Source of the DNA: Brassica napus
Taxonomy: Eukaryota > Streptophyta > Magnoliopsida > Brassicales > Brassicaceae
Length of the DNA stretch: 64,000 nt
Direction of reading: 5' to 3'
NCBI RefSeq assembly: GCF_020379485.1
Contig: NC_063435.1
Span: forward strand, 2,356,001-2,420,000
The position numbers and the translations under genes were made by a program. Position 1 is the stretch's first letter. Each line of letters begins with the position of its first letter. Positions 43,801-53,962 of this stretch are shown piece by piece. The notes under the pieces are model-generated. The model was not told where the DNA came from. It worked only from the letters and a program-made list of their open reading frames with translations, and searched no databases.

Positions 43801-44950
43801 TGGTTTATTCAGGAGATGCGTTCTGGAGAATGAGATGCAAGGGATTCTTTTCCACTGCCACAGCTCAGAATACGCAGGCCATTTTGCAACATTCAAGACG
43901 GTTTCTAAGGTCCTGCAGGCTGGTTACTGGTGGCCTACACTTTTCAGAGACGCCCATGAGTTTGTCTCAAAGTGTGATGCATGTCAGCGGAAGGGTAACA
44001 TCAGTAAGAGAAATGAGATGCCCCAAAATTTCATCCTTGAAGTTGAAGTTTTTGATGTATGGGGAATTGATTTTATGGGCCCTTTCCCATCTTCTTATGG
44101 AAATGAGTACATCTTGGTTGCGGTTGATTATGTCTCCAAGTGGGTGGAAGCAGTAGCCAGCAAGACAAATGACTCTAGTGTTGTCAAGAAAATGTTCAAG
44201 ACAGTCATTTTTCCAAGATTCGGGATCCCGAGAGTGGTTATTAGTGATGGAGGCTCTCACTTCATCAACAAGACGTTCGATAAACTGCTGAAGAAACATG
44301 GAGTAAAGCATAAGGTAGCTACACCTTATCATCCTCAGACAAGTGGGCAGGTTGAAATATCGAACCGAGAAATCAAAGGGATTTTGGAGAAGGCTGTAGG
44401 CAAAACAAGGAAAGACTGGGCTGTGAAGCTTGATGACGCCTTATGGGCGTATAGAACCGCCTACAAGACTCCCTTGGGCACCACTCCTTTTAATCTGGTC
44501 TATGGAAAGTCTTGTCACCTACCTGTGGAATTGGAGTACAGTGGTTTTTGGGCAACGAAGTTGATGAACTTCGACATTAAAACCGCAGCAGAAAGGAGGA
44601 TGGTTCAGTTGAACGAGCTGGACGAGATTCGGTTGAACGCCTATGAGAACACCAAAATCTACAAGGAAAGAACTAAGGCATGGCATGACAGAAAGATAAT
44701 CCCGAGAGACTTCGCTGCTGGAGACAAAGTCCTTCTGTTCAACTCTAGACTCAAGCTATTTCCTGGAAAGCTTAAGTCTCGTTGGTCCGGACCTTTCACC
44801 ATCACAGAGGTTAGACCTTATGGAGCTGTTGTCTTGGAAGACAATGGGAGGAAATTCACCGTCAATGGGCAGAGGCTAAAACCTTACTTCACAGATGCAA
44901 AACCCGAAGAAGGAACCAACATTCCTTTATCGGAACCCGATCTCGCCTAA
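40748..44950 (+). CDS. Pol polyprotein (protease, reverse transcriptase, RNase H, integrase)
   Basis: The frame is open from about 40748, overlapping gag by roughly 130 bases in the -1 frame, and ends at TAA 44948-44950. The first likely codon near the gag stop is a GTG at 40874. Landmarks in order: a repeated IDRS peptide encoded by the GATCGACCGATC motif; protease active site [13 protein letters not shown] core with [14 protein letters not shown] and catalytic FMDD; RNase H ([28 protein letters not shown]); the integrase HHCC zinc finger ([18 protein letters not shown]); and the DDE triad ([17 protein letters not shown], and Glu in the [13 protein letters not shown] region). No internal stop, so it may be functional. 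The DLGSG and FMDD signatures fit the Athila/Tat group. Confidence 0.94.
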   Translation, partial: WEVRSFEHPFESFGKASCSNRLQQQNSTWISTREVRDESKEFVNAITLRSGKTIEESKEKEIDRSQEQIDRSKGKEIDRSGPSGSTDPVSTKPNSSEPEEVYVAPPAYVPKAPYPSRPRQKIKEREYEKLKNLVGELHVRLPFVEAVKMVPSLKRYMKEILTDKMSLERGVLMLNEECSAVLQNVMPKKREDPGAFVLPCRIGSLTFEKSLCDLGSGVSLMPFSVSERLGMTNYKPTRISLVLADRSVRRPVGVLENIPVGVGKGYVLTDFVVLELEEEPKDPLILGRPFLATAGAMIDVQNGHIDLRLGDMAMRYNVEKVLKNPTIDGQTFWVDTLTELVEEMDEELHTDDPLQVALTQRESEFGFMNQEVVGFSEILDSASPIEKHVAYVSLEDSGTDKTVKPSSSQPDWSEENAPKVELKALPAGLRYAFLGPNSTYPVIICANLNNVETALLLSKLRKYRKALGYSLDDITGISPDLCMHKIHLEDESKTSIEHQRRLNPKLMEVVKKEILKLLSAGVIYPISDSTWVSPVHVVPKKGGITVITNEKDELIPTRTVTGHRMCIDYRKLNSATRKDHFPLPFIDQMLERLANHPYYCFLDGYSGFFQIPIHPDDQEKTTFTCPYGTFAYRRMPFGLCNAPATFQRCMMSIFTDLIEDIMEVFMDDFSVYGSSFSDCLANLCKVLERCEEKNLVLNWEKCHFMVKDGIVLGHRISEQGIEVDKAKIEVMTSLQPPRTVRDIRSFLGHAGFYRRFIKDFSMIARPLTRLLCKEAKFVFDADCLAAFQILKKSLVSAPIVQPPDWDLPFEIMCDASDYAIGAVLGQRKDKKLHVIYYASRTLDDAQIKYATTEKELLAVVYAFEKFRSYLVGSKVIVHTDHAALKYLMTKKDAKPRLLRWILLLQEFDIEIRDKRGAENGVADHLSRMRVEAETPLDDTLPEENVYVITLLEDEYLDQADCCVMRQIQDDLPWFADFANYLCAGIEPPNLKGYERKKFMRDVNHYYWDDPFLYKRCSDGLFRRCVLENEMQGILFHCHSSEYAGHFATFKTVSKVLQAGYWWPTLFRDAHEFVSKCDACQRKGNISKRNEMPQNFILEVEVFDVWGIDFMGPFPSSYGNEYILVAVDYVSKWVEAVASKTNDSSVVKKMFKTVIFPRFGIPRVVISDGGSHFINKTFDKLLKKHGVKHKVATPYHPQTSGQVEISNREIKGILEKAVGKTRKDWAVKLDDALWAYRTAYKTPLGTTPFNLVYGKSCHLPVELEYSGFWATKLMNFDIKTAAERRMVQLNELDEIRLNAYENTKIYKERTKAWHDRKIIPRDFAAGDKVLLFNSRLKLFPGKLKSRWSGPFTITEVRPYGAVVLEDNGRKFTVNGQRLKPYFTDAKPEEGTNIPLSEPDLA

Positions 44951-46014
44951 GGACAACAAAATAGTCAGGCTCGCGACTTTAAACAAGCGCTGAGTGGGAG
45001 GCAACCCACATGGTTTGATTTTCTTTCTCTTTTGTGATTATGTTTTCTTGTGTGAATTGATTTTTGGTTGTGTTTTTAGATGATTTTCAGGCATGTATCA
45101 CGATCAGGCAGAGATCGATCGATCCTAAAGAAAAGAACGGTCGATCCAGTAAGATCGGTCGATCCGACCTGTATGGATCGGTCGATCTAAGGCTCGATGC
45201 TCAAGCGCTCACGACACCGCTGCTGGACCTGAGGCAGCGGAGGACTCTGATGATGATGGAGCCTTGGAGAGGCGCTCCAAGAGGCGCACTGACCGCAACG
45301 CCTGATCGGTAATCTCTCTTGGAATTATTTTCACACCGAGACGGTGTGAAGTAAGTCTGGGGGAGGAAGGATGCTACTTATGTACCATATTGCTTTTATT
45401 TCTTTTATTTTCTTTGTGTTTTAAAAAAAAACTCTCTCCGTATTTTTCTCACACCCTGTGATGATTATTAGACTATTTCCTTGTGTGTTGTGCATTACAT
45501 TTCATATTGGCCATTTTTCAGGACTGTTAGCGCAGACAAACCGAGGAACCACTTGACCAAACAACCTCTCCTTAAATCTTTTATCAAGTCTCGGTGAATT
45601 GTAATCGACTCAACTATTTTTGACCATTAATGAATTTAATTTCTTTTGACCAGGAATCAACATCAGGAAACGGTACACCATATACACATTCAGGATTTTC
45701 TTTACCACATTTACCACTCTTTTATAATCCTGAATGGCCAGACTCATCAATAGTTTGGTACCACACCTACACCTTACCCTTTTATTTCATCTCCATGCAT
45801 TCTTACACACTGATCATATGTGCATACATGTGCAAAAACAATGGAGAGATTAGGGTAGACATGGTTCATCCGACTGCTTAGGTAGGATCGGAACATTTAG
45901 GTGGTTAGACACGGACCTGTGTGTCTAGAGGTGTAAATAGAAAAATTGGGTGTTGTAAGTGTGTGATTGCATCGCAGTGTATATATTCGATTTCGGTTTG
46001 TATAAGTTTTCGTT

Positions 46015-46058
<44 letters not shown>

Positions 46059-46091
46059 AAAAGACGATAACAAAACATTTGCAAGTAATCG

Positions 46092-46124
<33 letters not shown>

Positions 46125-46665
46125 CATGTTTATATCTCATTCAGTAGATTTGATTTAGACATTTTATTTTTATTTTGTGTACTAGAGATGATGCTTTGTT
46201 TAAATTTGGGGTTAGAGTTTGAGATTTGTTGGGTTTTGATCATTTGAGACTTGAGCAGTTCGAAAACATGGTTATCAATATACTCGGTCTCTCCAGCGAT
46301 TTTGCATAATGTTTTGCATTTTTTTGTTATATCGCTGATACCCACAAACACTTGAGCCTCACCTAATTAAACACTAAAACAGCTTCCCAAACACCGAGCC
46401 CGTTAAACCTGATGGAGATATCTTTGGTGGAAAGGTCACGCCCTTTTTAATGAATGTAAAGAGTTGATTACTTGAAACTGAGACTTGCAGGTCTGAAATA
46501 TGGAAAGGTTTGCGCGGTCTTGGTGGGGATTTGGAATGAATGCCTTGACAGTCTCTGATTTAAGTGGTTAGCGAAATCACAAGGTAAGGTCTACTGAGGG
46601 TTAGTGAGCTCCCAAATTTAATCCTCTTTACTTGAGGACAAGCAAAGATTCAAGTCTGGGGGAGT
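44951..46665 (+). other. Non-coding 3' internal region of the inner element
   Basis: No long ORF where some Athila elements have an env-like gene. It contains four GATC-motif variants at 45113-45187, a first polypurine-like tract AGTCTGGGGGAGG at about 45354-45366, two long A runs (46016-46057 and 46093-46121), and the true polypurine tract just before LTR 3. Confidence 0.8.
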
Positions 46666-47018
46666 TGATATTCCGTGTTTTTAACGGTTTTTAAACTCGT
46701 TTTGGAGCAATTAAATGGTCGGTTTTAATTAATGTTTTGGTCTATTTGATGCGTTTTGGTGTTCTTAAGTGTAATATGCAGGTTACTAGATAGCTTGAAA
46801 GAAAAGAACGCATTCGGGATTTATTCAGAAGCAAGATGGACCGAACAATGGACCGAATGAAGTATTGATCGCACAGAGCACGAGATCGACCGATCCGGGC
46901 ACCTGGATCGACCGATCCCAGGCTTTCATACACGAGATCGACCGATCCGAGTCATGTGGATCGACCGATCTCAGGCGCTACGGGCTCCACACGCACAAAC
47001 GAGCTTTCACTCCTTTTA
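46666..47018 (+). repeat. LTR 3 (3' LTR of the inner element), cut by gap
   Basis: The first 353 bp of the LTR, matching LTR 2 apart from a few single-base differences, with all four GATC motifs. It stops where the Ns begin. Confidence 0.92.
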
Positions 47019-47118
47019 NNNNNNNNNNNNNNNNNNNNNNNNNNNNNNNNNNNNNNNNNNNNNNNNNNNNNNNNNNNNNNNNNNNNNNNNNNNNNNNNNN
47101 NNNNNNNNNNNNNNNNNN
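47019..47118. other. Assembly gap of exactly 100 N
   Basis: 100 N is the conventional placeholder for a gap of unknown length. Left of it is the inside of an LTR, right of it the inside of a CESA7 exon, so neither flank is naturally complete. Confidence 0.98.
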
Positions 47119-49974
47119 CTTCTTTCCAATCTGAGGATCCATCAAAAAACACATTGCTTTCCTCACGGCCTTGCATTGTTAACGTGTGATCACAGTCCCA
47201 GTTCAGCATGAAAGGTGCATTTGTGAGTACTCCCGCTACTCTAACCATAGCGTTCATGGCACCAGCTTTCTTGTGGTGCTGGAAACCAGGCCCTTCTCAC
47301 GTGACACATCCACAAGGCGAGGGAGCTCGTGGCCTTCAATCAAATCCACCGTTGCGGCCGAGGAAGACTTGGATCATACCGGGATGGTCTTTAGTGTTGT
47401 TCCCTGGCCATGGTGTTCCATCTGGCATGATCCAACCTTCTAGAGGAACCTTTGAGGCTTTAGCCACAAGAGCATTGATCCTCACCTTGAACTCCTCATA
47501 CTCTCTCTGCAAGAAACCAAGCCTTAGTTATTGAGTGGTGATATAACTTGAACTCAAGTGATATTACACTTACCTTCATGGCTCTACGTTCTTTAACGAA
47601 CGTTGGCTGGACTTTATCCTTGAGATAATCAATTTTCAACGTGAAGTACATCTCCGGAGCACGTGGCTCTATGGAGAATTTCTTGCAGAAGGGAACCCAT
47701 TTTCTTGCAAACTCGGCTGTTTCTGCTAGAGAGTCGAATGTGAGCATTGAAGCACCATCGTCAGAGACGTAGCAGGAGATTTTCTCAACAGGGTAGTCCA
47801 TGGCCAAGATTGATAGGACGGTGTTGGATGTGACTAAGGGAGGCTCCTTCATAGGATCCACTGTACTTACAAAGACATCTACAGGGGCAAGCATGTTTGG
47901 TTCACCTTCTCTCTCGTACCTATACAAACAAAAACAAAATGTTGTATCCATAAACCAACTTCATACTCTCTGTCATTACAAGTGTAGTTTTATGTTTTCA
48001 ATGCATGTTTGATTGTTTTCCAATTTATCTTTATTCATTTAACTCAATACTAATTAGGGATATAATGGAATGATTTTCTTAACAAGCTAAGAAATTTTCT
48101 TAAACAATATATAAAATAAAACGGAGGGATTAGATTTTAAGGCTTCAACTTGAGAATGTGTGGACTTTAACCTGAGGGAGAGACGGTCTAGATAGGTCTC
48201 ACGATCAATAGGGAACCACTTGGGGAACTGATCAAGAATCCAAGAGACGGCAAACCATATTTCACAGATCACAGAGGTTAGCCATAACCCCAGAGCATCA
48301 TGCACAGGGTTCAAGAGTCTATAACGTAGAAAAACTGCTAGAATCACAAGCCTAGCAACTATGACCATCCTATATGGATTGATCTTGCTTGATGCTATGG
48401 GAACTTTCCGCGAGAGTGGCTGCCTTGCCTCGTCTATCCTGCAAGCCATTTCCAAAAAATATCCAAAAGACTGTAAGCATGAATCATACAAAACTGAAGT
48501 GTTAAACACATGTGTGTGGAGACATTACAGTCCCATGTCAGGATCATCATCTGGTTCTGGACCAAGATTCCCTTGCTGGAGCTTCCAGTCATCCATTCTT
48601 TCTCGCCATCCTCCCTCCTTCTTATCATCCCATCTCTCACTCCCTACCAAAAGAAGAAGAAAAGTGTTGTTAGAAACATCTACTTCATGTGCTTTTATAA
48701 CAATGTAATAAGAGCCTAAAGTCCTTGTGTATGAAACTATGTCCCTATTGAGTTGTTAGAAACCTCTACTTCATTTTCTTGTAGTTAGTTTCATTACAGA
48801 AGCAGCTCTTTCTCAAACAAGGCTCTGGTGATTAATTTTGGTAAGAGCTTAAAGTCCTTGTTTATAAAAATATGTCCTTATCTACTACCAAACTAGTTCA
48901 ATACCTAGCTGACATGCTTCATACCTTTGTTATTTTTGCATGATAAGTGACCTTAAAACACACATATTATGAGTATCTAAGTATATGGTTAACAACATCA
49001 TTTAGTCTTTCTTCTACTACTAGTTATAGAGGACAATGAGCAGAGAGGCTCACCAGCTTCAGAAGATGGATATGGGTGAACACGCTTATGAAGCCCATGC
49101 TCTCCTCCAGCTGGGAACTCTCCACTTACCTGCAGAAAATCCCAAAGATATTAAAAAAATTATACAAAGTTGATCTTATATATTTTTTAAAAAAATTATG
49201 TAAAGCATATTTTCTCTGTACATGTCTACTATGGCCACCGGCTATAACAGGTGGGAATCTCCCGTTCTCATCATCATCAGGACCTCTTCCATAGCTCATT
49301 TTCCCATAGAGCATGGACTCAGCAGAATGATTCTGCTTGTTATGTTCATCATCGATATTAAACTCGTGCTCAATATCATCAATATCCTCTTCATCCTCAT
49401 CTCCTTCCACTCTTGGGCTTCCTCTGAGACGCTTGTAACGAGTCTTGCACTGAGGACAGTTCTGTGTCCCTTCTCTTCTCTCGTACTCGTAGCATGGCCT
49501 GCACGCTGGAAAACCACACTCGTTGCAAGCTACGAACAGGTCTCCTTCCACTGTTAACCCAATCTGATCTCCACATATCTCACAGAATTGTCCATCCAGA
49601 TTCTTCAGAGGCTTCGGCTGTAATTATTAATAAAAATTAAATGTTCAGTTCCATGAAAAGTATATATCAACAAAATCATTTGCAAGTATATAACGTAATC
49701 TTTAATTGTTACAGTAATCATATAATCCTTAACTAATCCCAAATATATCGACTAATTACATGTTCTTGCTTGTTTTGATGATCTTACCTTAATTTAGCGT
49801 TTGTGAATCACAAGATATGATATTTTTAAAAACTATAATTACTTAAAATGGGTTAATTGTATTGTAAAAACTAAAAACTAATATCAGACTATGAGTTACC
49901 TCTTCGTGGTTGTGAATGACAACAAGCTCGTTACGGTTATGCGAACCGGCAACAAGACCGGCGCTGGCTTCCAT
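47119..49974 (-). CDS. CESA7: Cellulose synthase CESA7 (IRX3), N-terminal half only
   Basis: Exons: 49900-49974, about 49230-49617, 49054-49124, 48529-48643, 48172-48438, 47574-47919 and 47119-47506 (cut by the gap). CESA7 works with CESA4 and CESA8 in the plasma-membrane complex that makes secondary-wall cellulose. The start [20 protein letters not shown] is CESA7-like. Present are the RING-type zinc finger ([20 protein letters not shown]), a hypervariable acidic stretch, two transmembrane segments ([27 protein letters not shown]), the first catalytic Asp in SDDGAS, and DCD. The TED and QxxRW motifs and six C-terminal membrane spans are missing. The last exon has several single-base indels between 47130 and 47340, and the exon 2 donor reads CATAGTAGAC, which needs one more G for a clean in-frame GT join. 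Confidence 0.88.
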
Positions 49975-50910
49975 ATCAGCGGCAGTGAGAGAGGACAAAA
50001 CCGAAGCTAGGACATTCAGTATATGAGGGAACAAGTTTTCTTTTATCAGTGAAGATGATGAAACCCTTTTTAAGTTTCTCTTTCTGTATGGTACGTAGTT
50101 TGTTGCATAGTCTCCATTGCCTTCAAGCTAAGCTTTCGTCTTTTTTTTTTAATATTGTTTTCATGCAACAAACTCAAGTCTCACATCCATCAGCTAGCTA
50201 ACATGTCTTCTTTTAAAGGTCGCGGTTTTCTCAAGCTTCACCGCTTCTTCTTAAAAGTCTCTTATCATTTTACTGTCCTAATCGCTTTCCCACTTATTGA
50301 TTACACTGAAAATATATATGGTTATTCTGATTTTTTATAAAAGATGCCAACAACAAAAGAGAGATATGTATGTACTTGTATTTTTAAAAAAAAATTAAAA
50401 TTAGTTGGAAGATTTGGTGAGGGGAGAGTGCAAGCCAAGTTAGGTTCCCTGCCTATATATGAGTTTTCTGCATACAAGCCCATGGGAAAACTGATGGGCT
50501 CTAATTGGTCCGTTTGGGCCTGACAGAGGGAAACAGAAGGGGCCCTGACCATCCTTCATTACTTCAGAATATAAATCCTGCTTCATGTTGGTCACTGGTC
50601 AAGCAAAACAAAAAGAGTAGAGTAGGAGAAGAATCGAGCATGTGGAATTAGTTACCAACGTGCACAAATCAGAATTTGAGAGCCTCTTTGTATTTTTTAT
50701 CTTCCCTAAACATACATGCTCTAAAAGAATATAAACATATGGTTCCAATGGTAGATTAAAAATAAAAAAAATGTGATCATACTTTATAAAATTTATCCAA
50801 TTAAATCGAAACTAATAAAATGTCACACGAAGCTTACCAAGAAATAGAACAGAATCGAACTGTTAACAACACACAAAGCAAACATTAATTAAAGATCTTT
50901 AACTATTTTC
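49975..50910. other. CESA7 promoter and BBM 3' flank
   Basis: The probable CESA7 leader is at 49975-50100. A TATAAAA on the minus strand near 50334 is a possible core promoter element, though distant. Nothing else recognised. Confidence 0.35.
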
Positions 50911-53900
50911 CTAAGTGTTGTTCCAAACTGTAAACGCCCCTTCTCCACCACCTTCCCCATTAAAGTACATATTAGAGCCAACATTATTCGAAATTCCCAC
51001 AGGAAAACCTCCTCCTTGCTGTTGCTGAGCAAAATAATAATGGTTTCTTGCGTCGTAAGCAATCTCAGCAGCGGCCAAGGTATCGCAGTTAAGAGATGTT
51101 CCAACCGGGATTGCAAGTCCTTGATGACCACCATAACCACCGACATTTCCATAAACAGTAACCATATCACCCGAAGCAGAACTATGCTGATCGATATTAG
51201 CCATGAGGCTCGGCGAGTTGCTCAAGAAATGGTGCTGATCTTCCTCTTCTTTAAAATAAGCCCTAGCACTCCCTCCATTGTAATAATTATTGTACCTCTC
51301 TTGATGTTGCTGTAATAAGCTCAAATCTATTCCATGATGATGCTGAACCGCAGCGTTTTGCCAGCCGCTAGCATCATTTTCACTCTCTGAAACGTTATTA
51401 TTGATCATCATACTAGGAACCGGATGGTTAACTTCCTTGAGACGTTTCGCAGAGCTACCAATAGGAAGGCTCGGGCTGTCGAGGATTGCTTTAACGTTGT
51501 ATCTGCTCATTTCGAAGTTAGTCACTGCGGTTAATCCTCTAAATTTGATGGCAGCAATGTCGTATGCCTCTGCAGCCTCTTCTTGTGTGCCTGCATATGT
51601 CATATCATATCATATGTAAACTTCAAGTATATATTATATAGTATTTAGTTATTATCTATTGATATATTTGATTGCTTACAAATTTTGTTTTAAAAAGTTT
51701 AATTAAATTTACCAAAAGTTCCCAAGTAGAGGTCTTTGTTACCGGCGACTCTTCCGATCCTAGCTTGCCATCTTCCATGTTGGTGATGCCTATCGTACCC
51801 ATTGGGAGAATATTTTTCATCAAACAAAAAGGCTTTAAATATTGTATATGTTATCAATTATGTCGATTACCTTGTTACTCCTCGATAAATCGATGCTCCA
51901 CGAGAGAAACCACTACTTTTCCTGCATATTTAAATGTGTATTATATATAGATGCATACTAATTATTAGACATGAATAACGAAGTATTAAAAGAATGTACG
52001 CGTGAGGGTGATGGGTTTCTAGAATATATAATAGATGCCATAAGCAATAAATACAGCGGTTCATTATGTACCTGCGCAGAGAGGCAACATACTCTTGCCG
52101 CGTCATGTGGTTCATATCTTCTACCTCTTTCTCATATTCAGTTATCTGCATATGATATCAAACCAAATACTAAACATAAAAATTAATAATAAGATAATGG
52201 CTTTATAAGCCTAAACAGACCGGAAAAAAAAGAACAAAATTGGCTTGAAATTCTGAGGTGTTGTAATATTGATTAAATTGACTTACAGGGAAATTAGTAG
52301 TAGTGGTAGTTCCCCAATACTTGAGTGCGGCTAAATCATACGCCCTAGCTGCTTTCTCTTCTTTGTCATAACCTCCTGCATGCATGATCAGATTAAAAAT
52401 GAATTAGACTACAGATTTACTTGGATTATAAGTACATTATTATTTATTCATAGCTTTGTTCAACTTATACTTACCCAAATAAACTGAGTAGAGAACCATC
52501 AGGTTAGAACACCCATGAAAAAAAACCTAGATTAGTTGGAAAGTAAATGGTGTATGAAAAATGACAAATCATAAATTAAATATTATTACCTTGTCTTCCT
52601 TTGCGAGCTTGGCCTTCTCTTTTGCAACTATTATCCCACAAATGTGCCTCATATCTTCCTGTCCACCGATGCCTGAACATTTAATACAAACATATTTCAT
52701 CATGGAGCATACCAATATATATATATATTCATTAATATTCTATATGAGCCCATATATATCAAGGAACATTCCGTAGCACTCTCTCAACCGATCCATTAAA
52801 TACCCCAATCTTTTCCGAGAAAATCACGGTTCAAACGACATTTTAGACATCCAAAATTAAATAAAGGAAGAGAACCTTGTAACACCGCGATATATAGACG
52901 TCCTTTGTCCAAAACTCTCAATAGTTTTCTTAGGTGTAGCATCAACGCTATCAACATTGGTCTTCTCTTGAACAACATTATTCCTATTGTTGTACTTGTT
53001 GCTATCACAAGTAGTAGATGAGTTCATAGAGAGTGACAAGCCTCTTGCGGCATTCCCATTATTCTCTTGATGATCCACATTAGACACCGGCTGATTCGTC
53101 AGCCATGTCTTAATCATCGAAAGGCCTAATGAGCCACCAGCACCGTCTCCTCCTCCACAACCACCATTTCCATCTCCACCATTTTCGCTGTTGTTGTAAA
53201 TCGTGGTGGTGCGGCCGAAGAAATTCTCAAGCTTTGGTTCATTTTGGTCATTACTGTGGATGTTATTGCATGCACCACCATTGATGTCCCAATCTATATA
53301 AAAAAAAACAAAGAATTCCGTAACTAATCAATGGTTTGTTGAACTGGATTTCATCACCGTTCTATAATATACGAAATGGTGTTCATTCTCTCCTTCATTG
53401 TAAGAACAAAAAAAGATACAAAATTAAATTGTATATGTATATATTATGATACTAAATAAATGAGAAAATATATAATATCAATTCGTATTTATGTATGATT
53501 GACAAACTTTTAATTTCATGAGAAATGAACAAACATCAAACCCCACACATGGATATTCTGAAAAGAAATGAAATCAATAAACAAGCCCGAAAAGAAAACG
53601 AAAACGAAAAAAAAAGACAAAACAAAATAGGGCTACGTGCGTGCGTGAGTCTTGGTTTTTGTTCTATGCATTGGAAGAAGGAGAAAATTTGACAAAAACA
53701 AATAAAATAAATAAGTAATTCTAAAACAATAACCTCGGGAGTGACTATTGTTGTCTCTGGTGAAGGCATCGAGGACGACACCAAAGGGAGAAGGAAACGA
53801 TGTTCGAACAGCTGAAGACTCATCAGAGGCAGCAGTCATATCGTAACAATACTCCCCCGTGACATCTACGGCTGTTGTGGCGGTGGAAGAGTCGACGACC

Positions 53901-53962
53901 CCCGTACGATGGATATTTTGGTCAGAAGGAGAGAGAGAAAAACCTAGCCAGTTATTATTCAT
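50911..53962 (-). CDS. BBM: BABY BOOM, AP2/ERF transcription factor of the AINTEGUMENTA-like/PLETHORA group
   Basis: Nine exons give 569 residues: 53734-53962, 52876-53293, 52590-52672, 52475-52483 (9 nt), 52287-52375, 52072-52145, 51871-51921, 51713-51789 and 50911-51590. All borders are GT-AG and phases close exactly. The N-terminus [12 protein letters not shown] and the motif [14 protein letters not shown] are BBM signatures. Two AP2 DNA-binding domains lie at about residues 208-277 ([21 protein letters not shown]) and 310-375 ([21 protein letters not shown]). The C-terminus is Gln/Asn/Gly-rich and ends FTVWNNT. Family knowledge: BBM is a nuclear activator of embryo and root-meristem identity, first found in Brassica napus embryos. 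The gene appears intact; a LINE lies 1.7 kb upstream. Confidence 0.96.

Larger units (their letters stand above)
37820..47018 (+). mobile_element. Inner Athila-type Ty3/gypsy retrotransposon, near complete
   Basis: Order: LTR 2, PBS (39149-39166, TGGCGCCGTTGCCGGGGA), gag, pol (protease, RT, RNase H, integrase), a 1.7-kb non-coding 3' region, polypurine tract (about 46655-46664, CTGGGGGAG) and the first 353 bp of LTR 3. Open gag and pol and near-identical LTRs indicate recent, possibly autonomous activity. No env-like ORF is present. Confidence 0.92.

Noticed and set aside
45925..46147. Poly-Phe and poly-Lys frames
   Set aside because: Translations of the long A runs in the retrotransposon 3' region.
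46865..47257. Frames running across the N block
   Set aside because: They join LTR sequence to CESA7 sequence through an assembly gap and cannot represent real proteins.
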